A stretch of DNA of 64,000 nt from contig NZ_JACJPO010000018.1 of NCBI RefSeq assembly GCF_014696105.1, positions 1 through 64,000 of the forward strand. The letters run 5' to 3'. Under the pieces are notes generated by a model, which was not told where the DNA came from, did not search any database, and saw only the letters and a program-made list of their open reading frames with translations. This document shows, piece after piece, positions 8,977-17,610 of the stretch (positions are counted from its first letter, which is position 1; every line of letters begins with the position of its first letter). This DNA comes from Microcoleus sp. FACHB-1515 (lineage in GTDB: Bacteria > Cyanobacteriota > Cyanobacteriia > Elainellales > Elainellaceae). Position numbers and translations under genes: made by a program.

Positions 8977-9334
8977 TCAGGGATTACCACGCTCTGCAAC
9001 AGCATTATTACGGGATGCAGGTATCGATACGATTCATGTTGGCGAAATTGGACTGTCTGAAGCTGAAGATGCCGAAATTATTCGAAGTGCCAGAAGTGAG
9101 GAGCGTGTTGTTGCGACGCTTGATGCAGATTTCCACACATTACTGGCACTGGAGGAAGCAACTTCTCCCTCAATCATTCGCATTCGGATTGAAAGGTTAC
9201 GTGCCCAAGCATTAACGGATTTACTATTAGCGGTGATCGCTCAGTGCGAGGAGGATCTGGAGCAAGGTTCAGCAATTACAGTTGAGCTAAACCGTATTCG
9301 TATTCGTCGTCTACCGTTGTTGCCTGATCTGTAA
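8960..9334 (+). CDS. PIN-like (DUF5615) putative toxin
   Basis: This 124-residue protein begins MKLLLNQGLP, the altered form of the MKFLLDxxLP opening of DUF5615 proteins, which are PIN-like nucleases. Acidic residues are placed as in PIN-like folds: EAEDAEII near residues 36-43 and TLDADFH near 54-60. The first catalytic position, normally Asp in LLDxxLP, is Asn here, which may weaken metal binding. I chose ATG 8960, 17 bp inside the antitoxin gene, because it gives the family N-terminus; the frame extends upstream but lacks homology there. RNA cleavage is expected from the family and is not shown here. Confidence 0.82.
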   Translation: MKLLLNQGLPRSATALLRDAGIDTIHVGEIGLSEAEDAEIIRSARSEERVVATLDADFHTLLALEEATSPSIIRIRIERLRAQALTDLLLAVIAQCEEDLEQGSAITVELNRIRIRRLPLLPDL

Positions 9335-9342
9335 TTGAATTG

Positions 9343-9555
9343 TTATCCACCCCCGACGATCGTAACAATCTCCAATCGATCGCCCGTTTGCATTTTTGTT
9401 TCTGACCAAAACTGACGGTGCAAAATTTCGCCGTTGTATTCTACTGCGACCAAGCGCGGATTTAAGCCCATCTGCTGCAAAAAATCCGGCAGTGTGGTTT
9501 CGGGTGGGCAAGTGCGAGATTCACCGTTGATTGTGAGGGCGATCGAGCTAGACAT
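9343..9555 (-). CDS. thiS: Thiamine biosynthesis sulfur carrier ThiS
   Basis: ThiS is a ubiquitin-like protein that carries sulfur as a C-terminal thiocarboxylate to thiazole synthase ThiG. The 70-residue length, the beta-grasp pattern and the C-terminal IVTIVGGG, which ends in the essential Gly-Gly, identify it. Its start overlaps the end of thiE by 8 bp (ATGA-type overlap), so the two are translated as a unit. thiG and thiF are not in the window. Confidence 0.93.
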   Translation of the reverse strand: MSSSIALTINGESRTCPPETTLPDFLQQMGLNPRLVAVEYNGEILHRQFWSETKMQTGDRLEIVTIVGGG

Positions 9556-10591
9556 GATTCACCGTTCGCAAAGTTTGAATTCGCGCCAGTTGCGAAACAA
9601 AATACTGCGTGACGAGCGTTGGGTTTTCGGCTTCCATGATGGCGCGAACAATGGCAACGCGATCGACCTGTGCCGCCAAAACATCCGCTAAATTATCGAC
9701 GTTGATACCGCCGATCGCAAACCAGGGCAGTTTGGCATGATCGGCAGCGTAGCGCAAATATTCAAATCCCGCTGCGGCTTTTCCCGGTTTGGTCGGCGTT
9801 TCATAGACGGGACCAACGCCAATGTAGTCTGCGCCTTCTTCGATCGCTCGCTGGAGTTCGTCAGGATTGGTGGTCGATCGCCCAATGATCTTATCGGTTC
9901 CGAGAAGCTGGCGGGCAAACGCGACCGAAACGTCTTGCTGTCCTAAATGCACACCATCGGCATCGACAGCTAGGGCGACATCGACGCGATCGTTGACGAT
10001 AAATAAAGCGTTATACCGCTGGCAAAGCTGCTTGAGCTTTTCGGCACGGGCAAGGCGATCGCTGTCGTTGGCATCCTTGTCGCGATACTGCACAATGTCT
10101 AGTCCGCCCTGCAATGCACCTTCGACCACGCCAAACAGATTGTCGTGAGGACTAGTGACGAGGTAGAGGCGCGATCGCCACAGCTTTTGCTGGCGCTGCT
10201 GGCCGAACAAATTGCTGTCGAGCGTGTAAGTGCGGTAGCGCAGTTGCTTACAGGCTGCGCCCATTTCGGGGTCGATAATTTTGCCGTATTCTTCCAGGAC
10301 GCGCAGCGCTTCTTGGACGCGGGCAAGGTTGACGCGCAGCAGTTGGGCAACGCTGGCGCGATGTTCTTCTTGGGGATGGGAAAGGTCAGTGCCGACATCG
10401 CCCGTTGTGTCGCGGGCGGCGCGGATGTCGTCGGTGTGATATTGGGCGATCGCCTGCCGAAGCTGCTTACACTCCTCAGTCAAGCTAGTGCTGTTGAGGC
10501 CAAATCGACACCATTCTTCGATGATGCGTAAACCTTCGCGGGCGCGATCGAGATTGGCATCGAGGATGCGATAAACCGCAGCATCCGTCAT
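9548..10591 (-). CDS. thiE: Thiamine phosphate synthase with N-terminal ThiD2 domain
   Basis: ThiE joins hydroxymethylpyrimidine pyrophosphate and thiazole phosphate to thiamine monophosphate. The 347-residue protein has the cyanobacterial layout: an N-terminal ThiD2-type helical domain (about residues 1-125, with the LDANLDRAREGLRIIEEWCRF segment) and a C-terminal ThiE TIM barrel. The barrel shows VQYRDKDAND, FIVNDRVDVALAVDADGVHLGQ, GRSTTNPDE and GVGPVYETPTKP. The most upstream ATG is at 10618, but ATG 10591 gives the conserved N-terminus directly. It forms an operon with thiS. I saw no TPP riboswitch motif upstream (10592-10917). Confidence 0.92.
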   Translation of the reverse strand: MTDAAVYRILDANLDRAREGLRIIEEWCRFGLNSTSLTEECKQLRQAIAQYHTDDIRAARDTTGDVGTDLSHPQEEHRASVAQLLRVNLARVQEALRVLEEYGKIIDPEMGAACKQLRYRTYTLDSNLFGQQRQQKLWRSRLYLVTSPHDNLFGVVEGALQGGLDIVQYRDKDANDSDRLARAEKLKQLCQRYNALFIVNDRVDVALAVDADGVHLGQQDVSVAFARQLLGTDKIIGRSTTNPDELQRAIEEGADYIGVGPVYETPTKPGKAAAGFEYLRYAADHAKLPWFAIGGINVDNLADVLAAQVDRVAIVRAIMEAENPTLVTQYFVSQLARIQTLRTVNHV

Positions 10592-10917
10592 TTTAGTTTG
10601 GCGGTGATTGTCGCCCATGCTTTGCTTACCCGTCCATTAATTCCCCATCGTAACAGCCTCGCTGAACGGCTCGATCGCTTTTTTCATTCGCTCACCAAAG
10701 TATTTTCAAAGAAATTTAGGTTAGGGGGTTGCAAAGTTACCAAAATCGGGCAAAATCTAATCTCAATATCAATAGCGTTTGAGTTGATTCACTCCGGTCG
10801 ATCGATTGAATTTGGCAGGGCAACGATCGCTCGTCTTCATAAACTAAATTACCGGATCGATCGCGACGTCCGCAGTAAATGAAAGTTAAACCGTCAGCAA
10901 TGGTGAGGGGAAAAGCA
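10592..10917. other. Divergent intergenic region thiE / beta-helix gene
   Basis: This region separates two divergently transcribed genes and must hold both promoters. The middle (about 10690-10800) is AT-rich. I see no riboswitch, RNA gene or repeat apart from GATCGATC-type palindromes. Confidence 0.5.
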
Positions 10918-12774
10918 ATGCATTCGATTCAGCAAAGTGAGAAGGCGCGATCGCGTTGGTTCTATTCAATTGGTGGTGGAGCGATCGCGCTGCTGATGGC
11001 AAGCGGTGCGGCAATGGCTTCGTCTCCTACGGGCGCGTCGGTTCCACAGCAGGCTTCAACCGTTCCACCCAATGCAATTGCACAAGCAATGACGTTGATT
11101 TTTGTGCATCCAACCTTGGGCAATGACAGCAGCGGAGTGGGCAGTCAAAGCGCTCCGTTTCGCACGATTTCGCAAGCGTTGCGCGTGGCTCAGCCCAATA
11201 CGACAATTTTGCTGGCTGCTGGAACCTACAGCAGCGAAACAGGTGAAACCTTTCCGATCGTGATGCGATCGGGCGTGACGATTCAAGGCGATCCCGGCAC
11301 TCGTGGACAAGGCGTGATTATTCGCGGCGGTGGCGTTTATGGCAGCCGTACTTCGGCGAATCAAAATGTTGCCATTCTGGGCGCAAATCAAGCCGGATTA
11401 GTCGGCGTCACCGTCACCAATTCTAATCCTCGCGGCTACGGATTATGGGTTGAATCGACCAGTCCAACCGTGCAAAACAATACGTTTACAGGCAGCACGC
11501 ACGACGGCATTTCGATCGTTGGAAATGCCGCTGCGATCGTGCAAGGTAACTATTTCACTCGAAACGGCGCGAGCGGCATCAGCATTTTTGGAACGGCTCA
11601 GCCCGATGTGCGCGAAAACATTTTTGAAAATACCGGATATGGCATCAACATTGCTGAATCTGCTCAGCCTCGCTTGCTCAATAATCAGGTGCGGCAAAAT
11701 CGCAGCGGCGTGGTGATTCAAGAACGCGCCCGCCCAATTTTGCGCGGCAACACGATCGAAAACAACCAGCAAGACGGACTGGTGGCGATCGCCCAATCGC
11801 AGCCGGACTTGGGCACCGCTGCCGATCCGGGCAACAACATTTTCCGCAGCAACGGGCGATCGGACGTGAACACCTCTGCTGCTTTCTTGCCCGTGACGGG
11901 CGTGGGCAATCAGGCCACCAACTTCATCAACAACACTCGCGTTCCTGCCGCTGCAACCCAGCCTGCGGCGATCGCGCCGCCCGCTCGTCCGAGTGCGATT
12001 CCGGCTGCGCCGCCTGCTCGTCCTGCTGCAACCAGCGGCAGCGCTTTTGCTGAACTGCCGCAAGTGCAAGCCGCTCAGCCCATTCCAGTTTCGCCGCCCG
12101 CTGCCGCTGCCCCACAATATTCAGCGGTGCGCCCGACCACACCGAACGCCGTTGGCTGGCAAGTGCAGACGCAACCCGCTCCTGTCGCTACTCCTGCGGT
12201 TCCCGTTTCGGTTCCGATCGTTCCGGCAGCAAGTGTGAGTGCACCCAGCCCGATCGCCCCGATTGCGCGATCGTCTCCTGCCCCCACCACACCCGCTCCC
12301 CTGCGCGAAATCACCGTTGAACGTCAAGCTGCTCCTGCTGCTCCGGCTCGTTCACCTGCTGCTCGACCTGCCACACCTGCCGCACCATCCGCTCCGGTTC
12401 AGCAAGCCGCCCGCCCTGCACCCAATGCAAATCTGCTTCCGGTTCCCAGCGCCACAATTCCGATGGGTCATCTTGGCGATTTGCCCACTGTCAACGTTTC
12501 GCGCAATCCGCTCGATCGACCTGCCACTGCTCCGGCTGCGGCCAGTGGCGACCGCGCTTTAGCAATGGGTTTGCGCTATCGGGTCGTGGTCGAGGCCAGT
12601 TCCGATCGCGATCAGGCGGCTTTGCGGTCGATCGTTCCCGGTGCATTTCGCGTGTCGATGAACGGACGCACTGTGATGCAAACCGGGGCATATAGCGATC
12701 GCGCCAATGCCGATGAAGCAGCTCAGCAATTGAGCAATCAGGGATTTCGCGCTTCCGTCCAGGCGATCGAGTAG
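10918..12774 (+). CDS. Secreted beta-helix (DUF1565) protein, SPOR-like C-terminus
   Basis: The product of about 618 residues starts with a signal peptide (hydrophobic stretch SIGGGAIALLMASGAAMAS). A DUF1565-type right-handed parallel beta-helix follows (about residues 50-320), seen in TLGNDSSGVGSQSAPFRTIS, ATTLLAAGTY-like rungs and repeated N-x-F-x-x-N-x-x-G-I-x-I turns. Next comes a long Pro/Ala-rich linker (about 335-545). The last 70 residues, with YRVVVEA, VMQTGAYSDRANADEAAQQL and NQGFRASV, look like a SPOR domain that binds denuded peptidoglycan. The protein is probably exported and tied to the cell wall. ATG 10918 has a GAGGGG Shine-Dalgarno 7 bases upstream; the frame is also open from 10879. 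comB follows after 6 bp, suggesting cotranscription. Confidence 0.82.
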   Translation: MHSIQQSEKARSRWFYSIGGGAIALLMASGAAMASSPTGASVPQQASTVPPNAIAQAMTLIFVHPTLGNDSSGVGSQSAPFRTISQALRVAQPNTTILLAAGTYSSETGETFPIVMRSGVTIQGDPGTRGQGVIIRGGGVYGSRTSANQNVAILGANQAGLVGVTVTNSNPRGYGLWVESTSPTVQNNTFTGSTHDGISIVGNAAAIVQGNYFTRNGASGISIFGTAQPDVRENIFENTGYGINIAESAQPRLLNNQVRQNRSGVVIQERARPILRGNTIENNQQDGLVAIAQSQPDLGTAADPGNNIFRSNGRSDVNTSAAFLPVTGVGNQATNFINNTRVPAAATQPAAIAPPARPSAIPAAPPARPAATSGSAFAELPQVQAAQPIPVSPPAAAAPQYSAVRPTTPNAVGWQVQTQPAPVATPAVPVSVPIVPAASVSAPSPIAPIARSSPAPTTPAPLREITVERQAAPAAPARSPAARPATPAAPSAPVQQAARPAPNANLLPVPSATIPMGHLGDLPTVNVSRNPLDRPATAPAAASGDRALAMGLRYRVVVEASSDRDQAALRSIVPGAFRVSMNGRTVMQTGAYSDRANADEAAQQLSNQGFRASVQAIE

Positions 12775-12780
12775 TGAGTG

Positions 12781-13530
12781 ATGAATTTTGACCAAGCTGA
12801 TTTTGAAGTGCGATTGGAGTGGGGCAAGCAGGGTGTTTTGCAGCTAGCGCCCAATAGCGATGTCGTGATTGTGGTGGATGTTCTTTCGTTTTCGACCTGT
12901 GTGGAGATTGCCAACAGCCGAGGTGCGATCGTCTACCCCTATCAGTGGAAAGATGAATCGGCAACGTTGTTTGCTCAATCAGTTCAAGCAGAACTCGCAG
13001 GCGATCGCGGCGATCAATTTTCTCTTTCTCCCAGTTCATTGCTTTCCATTTCGGCAGGAACGCGCCTCGTGCTGCCTTCTCCTAACGGTGCATCGCTTAG
13101 CTTGGCAACCAATGCGACTTTGATCTTGGCTGGCTGTTTGCGAAATTGTCGGGCGGTGGCGATCGCGGCGATGCAGTATGGGCGAAACATTGCCGTTGTG
13201 CCAGCCGGAGAGCGATGGCCTGACGATAGCCTCCGACCTGCCTTCGAGGATTGGATTGCAGCAGGGGCGATCGTCACCTTTCTCAACGGGTGTTTGTCGC
13301 CGGAAGCGCAAGTCGCCGCGATCGCCTATCAAGGCGTTCAATCCAATCTCGGAAATCTGCTGAAACAGTGTGGCTCTGGGCAAGAACTGATTGCGCGGGG
13401 TTTTGCGTCGGATGTGGAGCTAGCAACGCAATTGGACGTGAGCGATTGCGTTCCGATGTTGGTGGATGGAGCGTATGTGAATCGTGCTGCCTCGATCGAG
13501 CGATCGAGCAATCTGACCGAATTGAGATGA
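12781..13530 (+). CDS. comB: 2-phosphosulfolactate phosphatase family protein (ComB)
   Basis: ComB enzymes remove phosphate from 2-phosphosulfolactate in coenzyme M synthesis. Cyanobacteria carry homologues without making coenzyme M, so the real substrate here is uncertain. The 249-residue protein shows family blocks VVIVVDVLSFSTCVEIA near residue 27, LPSPNGASLS near 97, AGCLRNCRAVA near 117 and VVPAGERWPD near 138, then EDWIAAGAIV. A GTG at 12778 sits directly before the chosen ATG. It lies 6 bp after the beta-helix gene and about 100 bp before the GH31 gene on the same strand. Confidence 0.88.
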   Translation: MNFDQADFEVRLEWGKQGVLQLAPNSDVVIVVDVLSFSTCVEIANSRGAIVYPYQWKDESATLFAQSVQAELAGDRGDQFSLSPSSLLSISAGTRLVLPSPNGASLSLATNATLILAGCLRNCRAVAIAAMQYGRNIAVVPAGERWPDDSLRPAFEDWIAAGAIVTFLNGCLSPEAQVAAIAYQGVQSNLGNLLKQCGSGQELIARGFASDVELATQLDVSDCVPMLVDGAYVNRAASIERSSNLTELR

Positions 13531-13632
13531 GCAATTGGGTTTGATCGATCGCTGTTCCGACTCGTTCGCAGGAGAGATGTTGCACCATTGGACATTCGCT
13601 AGCTTGGCGATCGCTGCATCTTTTCTTGAGCC

Positions 13633-15981
13633 ATGCCTGAATTTACCGGACAGTTGCCGACCGCTGAGCTTCCCTGGTTTGAAGTCGGTGCGATCGACGA
13701 CTTCGATCGACTGGGGAACGAACTGCGCTTCTACAGCAGCGGTTCGCTCTTGCAACTGACCGTTTTGACGGCAAGTTTGGTGCGTGTCCGGTTTTCCCCG
13801 CATGGAAATCTGATGCCGCATCGATCGTGGGGTGTGGCGTTGGCTGACGATCAGTTTGAGGCGATCGAGTTCTCGCTTCAAGAAAGTGAGACGGAATATG
13901 CGATCGAAACCGAAAAAATTCGCGTTGTGATTCAGCGCAATCCGATTCGGCTGTGCTGCTATGACAAAGCCGGACGCCCGTTCGCGCAAGATAGCGAGAT
14001 TGGCATGGGCTGGCGAATGGGTGCGGTTGCGGGCTGGAAGCAGATCGAAGCGCACGAGCATTTTTATGGCTTTGGCGAACGAACAGGACTGCTGGACAAG
14101 CGATCGCGCCGCCTGACCAACTGGACAACTGACTCGCTGGACTTCACTTCGCTGACGGATGCAATGTATCAGGCAATTCCGTTTTTCATTGCGCTGCGAC
14201 CCGAACTGGCCTACGGCATTTTCTTTCACACCACGTTTCGCAGCGTCTTTGACATGGGAGCCGATCGCGCTGGAACTTGGCGAATGGAAACCGCCGCGCC
14301 CGAACTGGACTACTACATCATCTATGGCGATACGCCCGCCGAAATTCTAGAAACCTACACGCACCTGACCGGACGAATGCCCCTGCCGCCGAAGTGGGCG
14401 ATCGGCTATCACCAGTGTCGCTGGAGCTATGAATCCGAGGATGAAGTGCGCGAACTGGCAAGAGAGTTTCGCACCCGCCAAATTCCCTGTGATGTGATTC
14501 ACCTGGATATCGACTACATGCGCGGCTTTCGCGTGTTCACCTGGAGTCCGAAGCGCTTTCCCGATCCGGCCAAACTGATTCAGGAGGTGGCGCAGGATGG
14601 CTTTAAGGTGGTGACGATCGTGGATCCGGGCGTCAAATACGAGCCGGAAGCGGATTACAGCGTGGTCGATGAAGGACTGGCGCAAAACTATTTCGTCCGC
14701 ACCGCTCAAGGCAAACTGTTTCACGGCTATGTGTGGCCGGATCGATCGGTCTTCCCAGACTTTTTGCGGGCTGACGTGCGGCACTGGTGGGGGGACTGCC
14801 AAAAAGCGCTCACCGAAATGGGGGTGGCGGGCATCTGGAACGACATGAACGAGCCTGCCTTGAACGATCGCCCCTTCGGAGATCCGGGTGTCAAAATTCA
14901 CTTTCCGCTCGACGCGCCGCAAGGTCCCTTAGACGAACGCACCACGCACGCCGAAGCGCACAACCTGTATGGTTTGGGTATGGCAAGAGCTGCTTATGAA
15001 GGCTTGCTGAGATTGCGGCCAACCGAGCGATCGTTTGTGCTGACGCGATCGGGTTTTGCCGGAGTGCAGCGCTATTCGTCGGTGTGGATGGGCGACAATC
15101 ATTCGCTGTGGGATTATTTGGAAGGCTCTTTGCCGATGCTGTGCAACATGGGCTTGTCGGGCGTCGGGTTTGTCGGCTGTGATATTGGCGGCTTTGCGGG
15201 GAACGCCACAGCCGAACTGTTTGCCCGCTGGATGCAGGTTGGCCTGTTGTATCCGTTGATGCGGGCGCACTCGATTACCGGATCAGAACGGCATGAACCC
15301 TGGGTGTTTGGCGATCGCGTTGAGCAAATCTGCCGTGAATACATCGAACTGCGCTATCGCCTGCTGCCCTACTACTACAGTTTGTTTTGGCAGGCGGCAA
15401 TGAGGGGCGCACCCATTCTCAGACCGCTGCTGTACGAATTTCCGCACGACCACGCAACCTATCAAATTGACGATCAGGTGATGCTGGGTGGCGGACTGAT
15501 GGCGGCTCCGATGCTGAAGCCGGAACGCGAACATCGCGCCGTTTATCTACCGGAGGGGACGTGGTTTGATTGGTGGACGGGCGATCGCTTTGAAGGCAAA
15601 ACGCACATTCTCGCTGATGCGCCGATCGATCGAATGCCGCTCTATGTCCGAGCCGGAACGATTATTCCGATGCAGCCTGTGATGCAGTTTGTAGACGAGC
15701 GGGCAATCGATGTTCTGACGCTCAAGGTTTGGCCGGGAGTGGGCGAGTTCACGCTATACGAGGATGACGGGCGATCGTTTGAGTATCAATCCGGACAGTT
15801 CGCGACGACGCAAATTCGCGTGCAGATGGAAGGTGAAGACGCGATCGTGGAAGTTGCTGCGAGACAAGGTGGCTGGCAACCTGCGGCGCGGCGAGTCGTG
15901 GTGGAAGTGGTGGGGCGCGGAACGCAGGAATTTGAGGATGATGGCGGCGATCGACGTTTGGTATTTTCAGATACACAATAA
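13633..15981 (+). CDS. Glycoside hydrolase family 31 alpha-glucosidase
   Basis: GH31 enzymes mainly release alpha-glucose or alpha-xylose from the non-reducing ends of oligosaccharides by a retaining mechanism. The 782-residue protein has an N-terminal beta-sandwich (about residues 1-240, with FYGFGERTG), a (beta/alpha)8 barrel, and C-terminal beta domains. The catalytic nucleophile is Asp404 in GIWNDMNEP. The acid/base is probably the Asp of VWMGDNHSLWDY near residue 485. DLDIDYM-like substrate-binding residues appear as HLDIDYMRGFRVF. There is no signal peptide, so it is cytosolic and may act on glycogen-derived maltodextrins. The GH13 enzyme about 12 kb downstream is not linked to it. Confidence 0.94.
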   Translation: MPEFTGQLPTAELPWFEVGAIDDFDRLGNELRFYSSGSLLQLTVLTASLVRVRFSPHGNLMPHRSWGVALADDQFEAIEFSLQESETEYAIETEKIRVVIQRNPIRLCCYDKAGRPFAQDSEIGMGWRMGAVAGWKQIEAHEHFYGFGERTGLLDKRSRRLTNWTTDSLDFTSLTDAMYQAIPFFIALRPELAYGIFFHTTFRSVFDMGADRAGTWRMETAAPELDYYIIYGDTPAEILETYTHLTGRMPLPPKWAIGYHQCRWSYESEDEVRELAREFRTRQIPCDVIHLDIDYMRGFRVFTWSPKRFPDPAKLIQEVAQDGFKVVTIVDPGVKYEPEADYSVVDEGLAQNYFVRTAQGKLFHGYVWPDRSVFPDFLRADVRHWWGDCQKALTEMGVAGIWNDMNEPALNDRPFGDPGVKIHFPLDAPQGPLDERTTHAEAHNLYGLGMARAAYEGLLRLRPTERSFVLTRSGFAGVQRYSSVWMGDNHSLWDYLEGSLPMLCNMGLSGVGFVGCDIGGFAGNATAELFARWMQVGLLYPLMRAHSITGSERHEPWVFGDRVEQICREYIELRYRLLPYYYSLFWQAAMRGAPILRPLLYEFPHDHATYQIDDQVMLGGGLMAAPMLKPEREHRAVYLPEGTWFDWWTGDRFEGKTHILADAPIDRMPLYVRAGTIIPMQPVMQFVDERAIDVLTLKVWPGVGEFTLYEDDGRSFEYQSGQFATTQIRVQMEGEDAIVEVAARQGGWQPAARRVVVEVVGRGTQEFEDDGGDRRLVFSDTQ

Positions 15982-16172
15982 GCTGTGCTTTGGCAGCATT
16001 GAGCTAAAAATGTAAACAAACGGTGTATTAATTAATTCAGACTTGCGGTCGATCGCTCTATCAAAAGTTGGAGATTTTGGGACATCCGCTAAATGGCGCA
16101 AGCAGGTCATTGTCCTCCTTCACTAGGGTGGAGCGACGGCAAAAGGCGGGCGTTTGAAAGGTAGAGTTTGAG

Positions 16173-16469
16173 ATGCAACCAGCAGAAGCAGATTTTCATC
16201 GAGGTTGGCTAATTGAAGTGTTCTCGCACGAACAGGGATTTCAAAGCCGTTGCTCTTCTCCTTGCTGCAAACGCTTGGCCGACGAAACGTTCTATGCCTC
16301 GGTGAGTGAAGCGATCGAAACGGCTCGAATTCAGATCAGCTATCAGATGGCCTGCGCTGAGGTTGCGCTGCTGATACGCAACCTGTATGAAGAGTACAAG
16401 CTATCAATTGACGAGTGGCAAAATATCAGTCGATCGATTGTGGAAATGGCGATCGATCCGTCGCCCTAG
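16173..16469 (+). CDS. Small conserved cyanobacterial protein, function unknown
   Basis: This 98-residue protein is of unknown function. It opens with a beta-like segment GWLIEVFSHEQGFQSRCSSP, including a CSSPCC cluster, continues with a SVSEAIETARIQI helix, and ends with LLIRNLYEEYKLSIDEWQNI. The same order (GW-x-V strand, aromatic SxxEA helix, short tail with I/L-x-x-x-EW/EY) is seen in the 92-residue protein at 52888, so the two may be distant members of one small family. Its 3' end overlaps the convergent permease gene by 4 bp. Confidence 0.65.
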   Translation: MQPAEADFHRGWLIEVFSHEQGFQSRCSSPCCKRLADETFYASVSEAIETARIQISYQMACAEVALLIRNLYEEYKLSIDEWQNISRSIVEMAIDPSP

Positions 16470-17383
16470 CGATTGCGCGGATCAAGGCCATCACGCAAGC
16501 CGTCGCCCAGCAGGTTAAACGCCAGCACAATCAGCGTAATCATCAAACCGGGAAAAATAATCGTCCAGGGAGCCGACAGCGAATAGCCATTGCGAAACGA
16601 GTCCGACAGCATCGTGCCCAACTCCGGCGTCGGTGGCTTGGCGCCTAACCCCAAAAAGCCAAGTCCCGCCGCTTCTAGCGTTGCCGTTCCCAGCGAAAGC
16701 GTCGCCTGAACGACGAGCGGAGCAAGACTGGCAGGCAGAATGTGCTTGAAGATGATGCGATTGGAAGTTGCACCAAACGCTCGTACCGTCTGGACAAAAT
16801 CTTGTTCGCGCAGCGAAAGAACCATACTGCGCGTCAAGCGAATGAAAATCGGAATTTGAACAACACCGACCGCAATCATGACGCTCTGCAAACTGGCTCC
16901 GGCAATGGTGACAACCGCGATCGCCAGCAAAATTGAAGGAAACGCCAGCAAAATATCGGTTGCCCAGCCAATGACGGTATCCACCCAGCCGCGAAAATAT
17001 CCAGCAATCAAGCCAAAAAACGTGCCCACGATCAATCCCAGCCCGACCGAAAGCAAACTGATCACCAGCGAAATTCGCAACCCATACCACACCAGCGTAA
17101 ACACATCACGCCCCAAGCCATCCGCCCCAAACCAATGCTCCAAGCTAGGACCATCCAGCCGCGCCGTATAGTCTCGCGCCGTCGCTGGATCAAACGGTCG
17201 CAAAACCGGAGCCAACAGCGCCAGCAGAATCAGGGCGATCGTCAAAACCAAACCGATGCGGCCAGAAGTCGATCGCAAAAAATGTCGAAACACCTTTTTG
17301 AGCGAATCACGCCGCCCCTCCGCCACATCAGCAGTAGTCAGCGGTTCAGCTTGAAGCGGATTGGGAGAGATAGGTTGAGTCAC
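16466..17383 (-). CDS. Peptide-type ABC transporter permease (DppC/GsiD family)
   Basis: This is an inner-membrane permease subunit of a peptide/opine/nickel-type importer. It has about six membrane spans and a DppC-type N-terminal domain (LKKVFRHFLRSTSGRIGLVL, then HWFGADGLGRDVFTLVWYG). The permease EAA loop is seen as QTVRAFGATSNRIIFKHILP. The start is uncertain. The frame is open to 17539, but that extension is low-complexity and contains hairpins, so I prefer the GTG at 17383, which gives about 305 residues. It lies downstream of the dppB-like gene on the same strand, with 227 bp between. Confidence 0.88.
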   Translation of the reverse strand: MTQPISPNPLQAEPLTTADVAEGRRDSLKKVFRHFLRSTSGRIGLVLTIALILLALLAPVLRPFDPATARDYTARLDGPSLEHWFGADGLGRDVFTLVWYGLRISLVISLLSVGLGLIVGTFFGLIAGYFRGWVDTVIGWATDILLAFPSILLAIAVVTIAGASLQSVMIAVGVVQIPIFIRLTRSMVLSLREQDFVQTVRAFGATSNRIIFKHILPASLAPLVVQATLSLGTATLEAAGLGFLGLGAKPPTPELGTMLSDSFRNGYSLSAPWTIIFPGLMITLIVLAFNLLGDGLRDGLDPRNR

Positions 17384-17488
17384 AGCAGTACAGGAGGCAG
17401 AAGGGGAAACGGCTCGGACGAGGGACGCGGCGGGAAAGCCAATGCGAAGCGCTACGTTGACACCCACAGATACGCCCTTGCGTAGGGT

Positions 17489-17555
17489 GCAGGGAAAGGC
17501 ACTCTCCCTGCTGGGGTTGGAGGTGTGGAGGAGGGGCAACGCCCCTAGCCTCCAC
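17489..17555. repeat. Two stem-loops between the permease genes
   Basis: The arms GCAGGGA (17489-17495) and TCCCTGC (17505-17511) make a 7-bp stem. Then GTGGAGG-a-GGGGC (17525-17537) pairs with GCCCC-ta-g-CCTCCAC (17541-17555), giving a second GC-rich stem with a three-base loop. They lie between the dppB-like and dppC-like genes. They could attenuate transcription, stabilise mRNA ends or be a small dispersed repeat; I cannot tell which. Confidence 0.6.
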
Positions 17556-17610
17556 TGGCTCGGAGATCAAGAGCGATCGCCCAGGTGAAAAGCTTGTCTG
17601 CATCGATCGC

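Noticed and set aside
10592-10917. TPP riboswitch upstream of thiE
   Set aside because: The CTGAGA and other conserved TPP aptamer motifs are not seen on the minus strand here.
11443-12117. Minus-strand ORF of 224 codons opposite the beta-helix gene
   Set aside because: Antisense shadow of repetitive beta-helix and Pro/Ala coding sequence.
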